Below are positions 10,427 to 19,740 of a stretch of 64,000 bases of DNA, in pieces (position 1 is the stretch's first letter; every line of letters starts with the position of its first letter). The stretch is from Zymoseptoria tritici IPO323 (Eukaryota > Ascomycota > Dothideomycetes > Mycosphaerellales > Mycosphaerellaceae): assembly GCF_000219625.1 (NCBI RefSeq), contig NC_018205.1, positions 62,001 to 126,000 on the forward strand, written 5' to 3'. The translations under genes and the position numbers were made by a program. The notes under the pieces are model-generated. The model did not search any database and was not told where the DNA came from. It saw only the letters and a list, made by a program, of their open reading frames with translations.

Positions 10427-12070
10427 GTGGATCAGCTGCCCAACCGCATTCGTGTACAGCAGGAAGCCAGAGCTCAGAACAACGACCCGCAAGGCAACCG
10501 TTTGGACGCTCCATATCGCAGCTCCCTGTCCGAGCCTGAGTATCAGCCCACAGCTCGTCCCAACCGCGAGGAAGAACAACCATCGACCAATCCAATGCTT
10601 ACCTTCCCTAAGCTTGAGGAGGTCCCTCTCTCAGAGTTCGACAAGGACAGACCGCCTCTCTCACTCGCATTCCCCACGTTGTTCCCTTATGGCAAGGGTG
10701 ATCCACGCCAGCCACGGATCCGTGCAGTCACCGACACAGTCTTCATCCAACACCTTATGCGATACCACGATGGCCGCTTTGCTCAACACTCCCGGTTCCC
10801 CTTTCATGCATTAACACCGCAGTGAGAGCACAGACCTTGACCGCCTCAAGCTTCTTCGTCAAGCGCTACCAAGACAAAGGTGGCTTAGTTACAGAGGGTA
10901 CCATCTCGGAAGCTCTGGCCAATCCACACTCCCGTGAATTATCGATTCTACTCAACTCCGTCGTTGGAGCCGGCTCAGATCTCCGTGGCACCCGTCCCTA
11001 TTGGATCCCGCACACAGAACCTCATTTGCTTCGTCCTCGCCCTGGGCAAGCCCGATATCTTCATAACGTTATCTGCTGCCGACGTCCAGTGGTTCTCGAC
11101 CGCGAGCCACATGCCAGACTTCGAGCGATGGTTGACCTTGCCACCGGATGAACGTGCAAGACTCGCACGTGAAAACCTCAAGAACAATCCCCATGTCGCC
11201 GATGCACACTTCGAGCGTCGATTCAAGCTCTTCCTCGAGAAAGTGCTCAAGCCCAAGTTCAACGTCGTTGACTACTGGTACCGCTATGAATATCAGAGCC
11301 GGGCAGCCCTCATGTCCACTTCTTCCTCTGGTGTGAGGTTCCCAAGTTTCCCAATCTGTCGACCGCCGAGGAAGATCAGAAGGCCTTCGCAAGCAGTGGG
11401 GTGCTCATTTCATAGCGCTCAACCCTAACAGCGCTAAGCAGATGAACAAGTCAAAAACTGTTCTTCAATTCAGCAGCACAGAGCTCACCGGCACGCAAGC
11501 AGAGCTGGCCGATGTTGTCAACCGCGTGCAGTGCCACATCCACAGTGGATACTGTCAGGCGAAGAAGCGCAAAGTCAAAGCGACTACTGGTGAGGAGCTT
11601 GGAGGTGCCGAGGACTCTGATCAAATGGGCTGCCGGTTCTACTTCCCACGTCAACAACGCACAGAAGCAGTGATCGACAAAGATCACAATGCATACCACC
11701 TGAGCTTCATTGCCGCTTGCAATGATCCGGATCTTCACCACTTCAACCGCCTCGTGTCCCTCGCATAGCTCGCCAACCACGACATCTCACCTTGCGTTAC
11801 CAAGGAAGCCACGCTGTCTTACATCGTCAAATACGCCAGTAAGGAAGAGGAGAAGAGCCAGTCACTGCATCAGACAATGACGACAGTGCGCCCTCAAATC
11901 AGTCTCAACAAGCCTTTGCTATCCTTCACCGTACGAAACCTCAACATGCTAGTCGGAGAGAGAGACATCTCAGCCCAAGAAGTCTCTCGCCACAATCTCA
12001 GCCTTCCACTGCAGATGGGCTCTCGCACGGTCGTCACTGTCGACTGTCGGCTAAGGTCTCAACAATAAGC
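10427..12070 (+). pseudogene. Helitron Rep (HUH endonuclease) domain
   Basis: The region covers the Helitron-like N domain and the rolling-circle Rep. LAFPTLFPYGKGD..QHLMRYHDGRFA (~10665-10785) is the typical entry. GSPHVHFFLW (from ~11302) holds the HUH metal-binding pair, His-Val-His at 11311-11319. SYIVKYASK (from 11817) keeps both candidate catalytic tyrosines (codons 11820-11822 and 11832-11834), matching the YxxKYxxK pattern. LVGERDISAQEVSRH (~11950) follows, as in other fungal Helitrons. The joints at about 10815, 11010 and 11300 need frame changes, and a TAG at 11766-11768 replaces a probable Gln. The catalytic chemistry is preserved in sequence, but the frame is not. Confidence 0.85.
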
Positions 12071-12779
12071 CGTCCTCATGCTGGAAGAAGGTGATCATGA
12101 CAATACCGATCACAATAAGCCCAAAGCAGGACGCACAGCTCTGCAGAAGTACGAGGAACGCCCTGAGGACTTGCTGGATACCACTCTCTTCGAGTTCTGC
12201 GAACGGCATGATCTTCAGCGTGGCAGCAAGAACTCCACCTGCATCCACAGCAAGGACAATCATCGTCTTCTCAACTACTACCCACGCTACAAGGTGGAAG
12301 CCAATGACCGCACCAAGTACGAAGACTACTGTCGTGTGGAGATCATCCTGCATTATCCATGGCGCGAGTACCCCGAGCGCTCTGAGGAGCAGCCATACTT
12401 TTTTCCCATCCGACGGCGACAAAGAGAGACCATTCTATCGCTGGTCTAACGCATACGAATACTGCCAAATCGGTGGTGAATGCCCCAAGGATCATGGCCA
12501 AGATGACTACTACGGCGATATCCCCGATGGAGATCTGGATGAGTTCGAGCAGCCAGAGCGTCCGGTCGAAGGTGATCCCGCATACTTCCAGGAGGTCGTC
12601 AACGGCAACGCCATCCGTGATGAAGATCCGGACAACCTTGGTGACCGTGAAATGGACAGAGCAGCGAACTGGGCCTCGAAGATCAACACATACATTAAGC
12701 ATCCTGAGATTCATGACAATGCAGAGGTCGACTGGTGGGAATCCCATCGACTACGCCGTACAGTCGCAATCAACAGCAG

Positions 12780-14183
12780 AAATCGAACGGCTGAACCCAC
12801 TTCAGCGTCAAGTCTTCGACATGGTGCTCAGGCATTACAGCAACCTCAGAGAAGGCCGCAACCCGAGGCGCTTCGCATCAACATCGACGGACCGACCGGC
12901 ACTGGCAAATCGTTCTTAATTAACCTCCTGTCCGCTCGGCTGCAGCAAGCAGTTGCTAATGAGAATCAGCCGAACCCCATTCAACGCCTTGCACCAACCG
13001 GCTCTGCAGCACACAACATCAATAGCTCGATTGTGCATTCCTACCTGTCTATCCCTGTAGGTGGAAACTTCGGTCCTTTGCAAGGTGCAAACCTCACTAC
13101 CCTCCAGAACAGGCTCCGTGGCATCCACTACATCGTTATTGATAAGAAGTCGATGATCTCATTGCGCCTCCTGTCACAGATCGACAGCCGACTCCGTTAA
13201 GCCTGCCCTTCACGGAAAGACGACTGGTTCGGTGGGTACAGCCTCTTCATGTTCGGAGACTTCTTCCAGCTTCCACCGGTAGGAGAAAAGCCACTCTTCC
13301 ACAACGCACCATCTAAGGAGCCCGAAGTCGATGGCAAGCAGGCGTACGACTCGATCGACCAGACTCTGGCTCTTACGGCCATCGTTCGACAGGAAGGCGA
13401 TGAACAAGCCCCCTTCCGCGAAGTTCTCCAAGCTCTGCGAACGGGCCAAGCTACACTCCAGCATTGGGCTCTACTCTCGACCCGAGTTTAGGCAGTCCTC
13501 TCAGCCGATGAGATCCGAACGTTCGACAATGCAACACGACTCTACAAAATCAGAAGTGCTGTGGAGACTCTCAATGCAAGCCAGTTGTGAGATATCGGTA
13601 AACCCGTACTCCGCATTGTTGCACACCATGATCATCCAAACTCCGCCGATGCCAAGCCGGAGCAGGCTCAGAATCTCCAGTCTGTGTTGAAGGTGTCAAT
13701 CGGCTGTCGGCTAATGCTCTTGACCAATCTCTGGACCGAGCATGGCCTCGTCGATGGCCGTCAAGGCACCCTCTACGACATCGTCTGGCCAGCCAACACC
13801 GACCGAGAGACCGTGCGAGAACAGATGCCGCTGTGCCTACTCGTTGAGATTGAAGGCTTGCAAGACAGCTGCCCAGAGTTGTTCAAGACTAACGCAGGCG
13901 ACAAGGTCGTTCCAGTGTTCCCACTCCGCCGTAAACTCTACAGCCAGGTGCTTGGAGATTGCAGTTCCCAGTTACTGTATCATATGCCCTTATTGTCCAC
14001 AAGGCCCGGGGCATGACTCTGGACAAGGCTGTCGTCAACCTCGATCAGCTCGAGCACACCGCCGGCTTGACCTACGTCGCAGTCAGCCGTGTGCGGACAT
14101 TTGATGGCCTCATGTTTGAGACTGCATTCGACTACAGCCGCATCCGCGAATCGCGTATTCTAGGCAATCCATTCCTTTATTAA
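12780..14183 (+). pseudogene. Helitron Pif1-like helicase domain
   Basis: SF1 helicase motifs appear in order: Walker A GPTGTGKSFL (~12893-12920), a motif Ia-like RLAPTGSAAHNI (~12985-13020), the Walker B site VIDKKSM (~13135-13155), MFGDFFQLPPVG (~13249-13285), GCRLMLLTNLWTEHGLVDGRQG (~13703-13770) and the C-terminal ALIVHKARGMTLDKA..TYVAVSRV (~13985-14095). Pif1-type enzymes carry Asp-Glu-Lys-Ser at Walker B; here the Glu is Lys (AAG at 13144-13146), a G-to-A change that should abolish ATP hydrolysis. The TAA at 13198-13200 probably replaces CAA. Frame changes fall near 12800 and between 13490 and 13690. The frame ends at TAA 14181-14183. Confidence 0.85.
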
Positions 14184-14196
14184 ACGCATCGTAAAG

Positions 14197-14520
14197 GTGA
14201 AAGTATTCACTGCCCTGGACAGAGAACGCAAGAAGCAAGTAGACGCCAATTTCGACATCGCCGCTGTAATCGAGCAGCGCGCCGAGCTCCGCCTGGACGA
14301 GATCTACCGAAATGCCCTAATGTCGGTCTGCGGCATTGAACTCTACAACAAAGTTAGGGAGAAATTTATTACGCAACAGCAACACTAGCTGATCGAAGAG
14401 GAAGTCGCCAAAACCATATGCAACCTACTTCTGGATTATCATACGCTTATTAACGAGGAGTGTCTTAGCGTCTTCGATCTCGCCCGGCTATCAATGTGTG
14501 TTTTGGAGGAGTTGTAACAG
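14197..14520 (+). pseudogene. Short degenerate frame after the Helitron
   Basis: A frame with ALDRERKKQVDANFDIAAVI and EIYRNALMSVCGIELYNKV is amphipathic and protein-like. A TAG at 14386-14388 and then a TAA at 14515-14517 interrupt it. It may be a Helitron C-terminal extension, since it starts 14 bp after the helicase stop, or a captured fragment. The family is not recognised. Confidence 0.35.
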
Positions 14521-15329
14521 GATCATCGCGCAGATCTCCAGAGACGCAAGCAGCAGGGTGCGTATCGACTTTGTGATTGCGATCGGTGCTAATGTTTTCG
14601 AACAGTTGCGTTGTCCGTCCGAACCTACCGAGTCGAGAAGACCAGTCGTTCGCATCGCACCGTGGCCCGACCGAGAGCAACACAAAAAAGACTACACGTA
14701 GTGCAAGACAGTATGAGACCGACGGGAGCATGCTCATTCCCGCACCACACGACAAAGTGCTCGCTCAAACCGACCAGCATCTTCACGCACGCGTAGCAAA
14801 TGCCGCGTGATCGAATGAGGAATCCTAGCAGCGCTTCATGTAACAATCGAGCGCGTAAAGAAGCGTAAGGGAGCACCCGTAGAATATGTATAACAAGGGA
14901 AGGAAACAAATCGCACTGCTGTGCAGATAGACTTGGTGCGAAATGATGGACAGGAGCCGACTGAGTCGACTGGCTTGAAGTCCGCTTAAGGAAACAGGAG
15001 CCCGAAGACTACAATTCGGATTGACCCGCGGTCGATAAGGCCGGTGCACGACCGCCTGGCGGTGATCTCCGGCGAGATCTTGCGAAAAGAACGCTCCGAC
15101 TCTTGCGATATCGTCTGAATCTGAGCCATCGTGCCTGGACCTTCGGCTGCAAGCGTATCAGCTCCTCTTAGCAACGGCTGTCCGAGACCTATCCGTGGTC
15201 CACATCTGTCCTGGCCGCTTCGCTCAGTTCGTTACGATGATCGGCGTGTTGGCTTTCAAGGCTAAATGTCTCTAGTGGAGGCAAACGCCCAGACTCTGCG
15301 ACCATCCCTTCCCAGACGAAAGAGCGCAG

Positions 15330-16740
15330 TCTGCCGACACGATTTAAGATGCTTGTCGGTGTCTGTACCGATTATCGAGCATACTCCGCCTTCGCCAGCT
15401 CACCGCTATGAACAGCATTCTAAACAGCCGTCGTGTATTACCACCCGTCGTCGCGCCAGCACCGGTCCAACCCTTGTTCGACAATCACGCGTTTGTGTTG
15501 TGCTGGCTCATCTTCTCCGCCTTCTTCGCATATCTTGTAAGAACCGCTGCGCGAAATACGACGAGACACGCAGGCATTGCCGGAACGGAAATAGGCCAGA
15601 AGTTGTTAGACACTCGGCGAAGCGCAGGCAGCCGGCGCAAACGAAGGTCTCGTATAGATCACGTACGTCGATTTGACCGAAACCCGTAGTTTATGCCCCT
15701 TCTCATATTACTTGCCGCCATGGATTCATTGTCACGAAATGACGTTCAGGGAGAACAGATTAGTCCAGCGGTATCATTACATGTCAGCCAATCACTGTTA
15801 GCTACAAGCAGAGCCGGCATATCTACTGTCACACCCCGACACTTTCTATGCCTACAGTATGGACTGGAACTTAGGCCGCACCGACGCTCGGCTTCTACCC
15901 GCCTCTCAAATTGTCTAGGAGTATGCCCGCGACAGAAACATTCCAACTCCAATCAACGATAGGCTGCTCTTCTACACTATCCACACTCCGTCCGATCTAC
16001 ACCACTCTCTCCACATCGCCTTTGGGGCCACGACTAGCAGCCATGCAAGTACAGATAATCCGGGCCGCGCATTCAAGTGGCATGGCTCGATCATGGGATC
16101 CGACGGATCGGGCAACTATCTGCAACAAAGCGGCGCAAAGACTATTCTACCGGACGGCTGCTAAGGAAGTGTGCTCGTCTCGCTTGTGGATTACATTAGA
16201 ATAGAGTATGTCCGGCGATATGAGGTCTTCGAGGATCATCTGGCTCGCCGCCTCCATGGAAACCCCGGAGACTTTCCATAAGGCATCCGGAGCATAGCGG
16301 CAACGAGCGAGCACGACGTTCGCGATAGACGGCGGAGGTACCGTAATGAGCATGGAGGGATCAGACTTGATATCCGACCTGGCCCTTATATCTCGAAAAG
16401 CAGCGACCGACAGTGTCCGACCTGCGCCCGATAATAGAGTCCTAAGCCCGCCAGCACAGACCTGCGGGCTGCGTTTAGGGAAGCCGCATGGACAAGAAGT
16501 ATAATAGGTTCAATTGGCAATGGCATTCCCGTTTAAGCCGGAGAGAAGAATACGCGTAGCATCTTCTATATACAGTCGTTTCATTCCTATTTTTATGACC
16601 GTTCTTACCCTTCTATTGCACATTGCCGCCCGTGCGATCGACGTCGCTGCCGCCTAATGTGCGTGATACTTTCACTCTCGTTCGCTAATGCAGGCCTCGT
16701 AGGCTGCTTCGTCAGTATCTGGTTGGTCTTGCCTAGTTTA
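15330..16740 (+). pseudogene. Decayed gene of unknown family
   Basis: One plus-strand frame remains protein-like for over 1 kb despite TAA/TAG/TGA codons. Coherent blocks include ENRLVQRYHYMSANHC (~15750), HPDTFYAYSMDWNLGRTDAR (~15834), NIPTPINDRLLFYTIHTPSD (~15940), GRAFKWHGSIMGSDGSGNYL (~16067) and LVDYIRIEYVRRYEVFEDHL (~16188). A hydrophobic stretch, FIPIFMTVLTLLLHIAARA (~16579-16640), in a shifted frame would be a C-terminal membrane segment. Stops occur mostly where Gln or Trp would fit. No family is recognised. It may be cargo of the Helitron or a separate repeat. Confidence 0.4.
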
Positions 16741-17179
16741 GCATCTTACATAGCACTGCCTAGCACTGTCTAGTAACGGTCTAACATCGACAGTCTATGC
16801 TAGTGCCAGCCGATAAGAACACTACTCAGTGCCGATTGAAATTGACTCGGCCAGTACCACTAGCGCACCGGACCAGGAGGCTTACTACTTGTCGCTACAC
16901 TAACTCGTGTCCCAACCGGTGATGACTTCAGATCAAGGCTATTCATAGGCTGTTCACCGTGTCTGATCGCTAATCGCTGGTCCGCGGAGACGTGTGTAAC
17001 TTTGCCTTGCGGCTGTGGCCCGGGTGAGCATTCGTCCCGAGGCTCTCCGCTCGATGCAAAGCACGCGGCATGTTGGTTCCTAGCTTAGCTTGCCGCAATC
17101 TCTGATCAGCATGATATGAATCGTCCGGTTCGTCCGCTGTGGTTTCGATGTTCGTGCTGCTATAGTTCGCCGAAGCGAT
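16741..17179. other. No gene seen
   Basis: The segment is TAG/TAA-rich. Repeated GCCTAG/TAGCACTG strings near 16730-16770 and a weak inverted match at 16790-16808 suggest decayed repeat DNA. An 80-codon minus-strand frame (16970-17212) has no support beyond being open. Confidence 0.35.
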
Positions 17180-17467
17180 GTGCCCTTTCAACGCCTGTTT
17201 CATTACAACCAATTAGTCGAGAGATATGATGGAAGTAGCTGTTGGCTGGTGTCAATTTATGTACACGTTGATCAATCATCGCTGACGTCCTCTTACTCTG
17301 CGACTGTGAAGAAAGTTCTTGTTCCGGAATCCGGCATCATAGATATCTTATTAGACATCAATGCAGTGCCTGTGCTCCTCGAGTCAATCCTAGAGGCTCA
17401 TTCTGCTCCGGAAGCTCGCATCAAGAAAGTCTACGGTAGTTTGCAGCTCCGCATCCTAGTAGGATGA
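17180..17467 (+). CDS. Hypothetical ORF, 95 codons, unrecognised
   Basis: ATG at 17180 opens a frame with a Tyr/Val-rich N-terminal half and an amphipathic C-terminal half (VKKVLVPESGIIDILLDINA..VLLESILEAHS). It ends at TGA 17465-17467, 340 bp upstream of the acidic gene. There is no signal peptide or clear transmembrane segment. It may be a fragment of a larger gene or chance. Confidence 0.25.
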   Translation: MPFQRLFHYNQLVERYDGSSCWLVSIYVHVDQSSLTSSYSATVKKVLVPESGIIDILLDINAVPVLLESILEAHSAPEARIKKVYGSLQLRILVG

Positions 17468-17804
17468 ACACATCGCCTAAGGCGGTGGAGAGCTCTCGTA
17501 GCGACTGAATGGATCAACATGCAATGTCGACAACGGTGGGCCGCAATTTTCAGGTCAATACTCCACTGCATGGACATTTCTCGTAGAGCGATCCAGCGAC
17601 GGATCATCCAGCAGGTTCTCCCTCAAGATCCTGATGCCGTCAGTCCTCGTCCGCCCAACTTCGGGCCCCTGCAGGCGTTTCAGGGTCCTCCCGTCCACTG
17701 TTTGCACCAAACACCGGACATCTCTCGTCTTTGCTACATGTCTCCATCTCGTTGTCGCAACACCCTTCCCGCGCCGTCGAGGACCGACGAGTCGCCAGTT
17801 CATC

Positions 17805-18923
17805 ATGTCGGCAGGATTTGGCAGCAAGGTCGGAAGCAACTCTCCTACAGCTTTATCCGTGTGGGCGAGCGAGACGGATTCATTATGCTGCGAGAACGAG
17901 GACACGGGCAGCGAGATGGGTGATGGAAGTGTCGACTCGTGCTCGTCTTCACCACACACGCTGCGCGGCAATGCACGCCGCGACGACCAGATCGTGTGCC
18001 GCTGCGAGATCGCAATGAGCGAGCTCGACGACATTCTTGCTTTGCTACAAGCCGCTCTGGTCGACTGGGAAGACCCCGACCAACTTCTTCTTCGGCACGG
18101 CTACTGCAGTAAGTATCGCCAATCAGAAATGAGATGGAGTTCTCTACCTAGCTGACTGCTTGGAACAATAGTCACCGTCGAGGACATTCTCACCCACGCC
18201 ATCGTCCCAGCTCCTCTTTCCCGCAATGACGCCAAGTCCTCGCTCGTCTTCAACCCCTCGCCATCCAATCAATCGCTGATCGCACCGCTGGTATTTCGAC
18301 TGTCGGAACTATCATTAAGTTCCTCTTCCTCCTCCGTCGAATCCTCCGGCAATTCCTCCAACAAGGAGCTTGGCCATATGTGGAGTTCAAAGCGGAACTT
18401 GGTGGAGCTAGAGTCCGAAGTAGCGGAGTCCTCCTCCTCTGAGGAGTCGGCTTCCGAATCAGAATCAGCAGAAGACTCCTTCTCTTCGCAAAAAGAGTTC
18501 CAAAAGCCCTCCTCGAGCCGTCGTAACGAGGAACTCAGCCCTGCGCGGCGACCGAAGCGGAGCTTAGCGGAGCCGACGTTCGAAGCAGCGTCAGAGGAGT
18601 CGGCTTCAGAATCAGAATCAGCAGATGACGCTTCCTCTTCGGAAGAAGAGTTTCAAAAGCCTTGTTCGAGCCGCCGATCGGTTTCTCGTCTCCTTTTCAC
18701 GGATAGGAAGTCCGACTCGGAAGAGAGCTGCATTTCCCGGACTGTTTCCCACTCCCCTGATCAGCCTTCAACTCCTACTCCCAGTCCACGAACCCCATCC
18801 AGCATGAATAGAGGCGGCCTCAAGTCCATTCTCTCTCCATCCCCGCGGAGCAAGTGGAAGAGGAAGCGGGATCTCAACCGTGTGCGGTTTTCGAGTTCGG
18901 TGTTTTGGGAGAATACGATTTGA
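17805..18923 (+). CDS. Acidic Ser-rich protein, two exons, possible PP1-docking C-terminus
   Basis: Exon 1 starts at ATG 17805 and ends at 18108. The intron (18109-18171, 63 nt) has GTAAGT, a GCTGAC branch-like site and a CAATAG acceptor. Splicing keeps the frame and avoids a TGA that would follow unspliced reading. Exon 2 runs to TGA 18921-18923. Near residues 75-110 lies a compact helical block (ELDDILALLQAALVDWEDPD..VEDILTHA). Then come Ser-rich and acidic stretches, including two diverged copies of EESASESES..FQKP (~18440-18510 and ~18595-18665). The basic C-terminus contains GGLKSILSPSPRSKWKRKRD followed by RVRF. RVRF fits the RVxF pattern by which regulators dock protein phosphatase 1, so a nuclear or chromatin regulator of PP1 is possible (inference). 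No decay mutations are seen, so it is the best candidate live gene here. An in-frame upstream ATG (17634) is less likely. Confidence 0.7.
18109..18171 (+). other. Spliceosomal intron, 63 nt
   Basis: The intron has donor GTAAGT (18109-18114), GCTGAC branch-like sequence near 18151 and acceptor CAATAG ending at 18171. It falls after the first base of a codon and joins two frames that together stay open for the whole gene. Size and signals are typical of filamentous ascomycetes. Confidence 0.8.
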
Positions 18924-19030
18924 GAGAGACGAGATTGCTACGTTCATGGACAGATCTTGGAGAGCTTGGGAGGAAGAAGAGGGATGCGTTGCGATTTGAT
19001 GTATGAGAAAGCGATGTGCATCACTTCACA

Positions 19031-19740
19031 ACAATGTGAGGTCAACATCCTCCCCTCCACGTCCAACGGATACAGACTGGTGGATGTGAAGCGGAACAGC
19101 AAGACCATGGTTGATAAGATTTGTTGTAGGAGGATACTTGGTGCGGTAATGTTTCCATCCTCGACTCCCCATGTATCAGCTGCAGACTAATGGATACAAA
19201 CCCGTCACCCGTGAACCGAGCACATCACCCATCCTCTTCACTACCGGAATTGTAATTGTTCAGGAGGATCCTTGCTGCCTGTGCTCTCCCGATCAAGACT
19301 CCACTCCACGATCATCAGCTGCAGACTGATGAACATGAACTGGACTCTCGATTGGTGACGGGCAACATGTCAAGAAACCTGCACATCACCCATCCTCTCC
19401 ACCACAGGAATCATAGTACTTTGGGAGGATTCCTTGCTGCCGGTGCTCTCTCAATCAAAAATCCACTCCACGATCATCAGCTGCAGACTGATGAACATGG
19501 ACTGGACTTTCGATTGGTGGCGGGCAACATGTCAAGGACCTCCCAAATTTTTCTCCAGCATTCATCCACCCCCCTTTGCATCACTCGATCTCTACACTGC
19601 CTTATTGAATTCGTCCAACACATTTTCGGAAACAGCACACACATTCTTTTGCTTTCTTCTGAACAGTGAAGCCATCTTCTCTCAATCACGACGGACGACT
19701 TTCCACTCCACAATCCTCAGCTGCAGACTGAAAGATCGTG
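19031..19740. repeat. Diverged tandem repeat, ~142-162 bp units
   Basis: The clearest units share CGATCATCAGCTGCAGACTG starting at 19309 and 19471 (162 bp apart), then ATGAACATG, CTGGACT, CGATTGGTG and GGGCAACATGTCAAG. More diverged ends lie near 19169 (ATCAGCTGCAGACTAATGG) and 19711 (CCTCAGCTGCAGACTGAAAG), giving roughly three and a half copies. The array directly follows the acidic gene. Confidence 0.8.

Larger units (their letters stand above)
8680..14183 (+). mobile_element. Decayed autonomous Helitron (Rep/helicase transposon)
   Basis: The plus strand encodes, in order, a Cys-rich N-terminal region, a Helitron Rep (HUH endonuclease) region and a Pif1-like SF1 helicase, which is the diagnostic Helitron arrangement. 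It is broken by repeated frameshifts (about 8768, 9865, 9925, 10815, 11010, 11300, 12800 and 13500) and in-frame stops (for example 10010-10012, 11766-11768 and 13198-13200). Intact catalytic motifs remain, so decay is moderate compared with the copia element. The classical 5' TC and 3' CTRR ends with a terminal hairpin could not be located, so these limits are coding limits only. Confidence 0.9.

Noticed and set aside
8955..10579. Long minus-strand ORFs (226 and 225 codons)
   Set aside because: Both are antisense shadows of the Helitron coding sequence, whose plus-strand motifs are clear.
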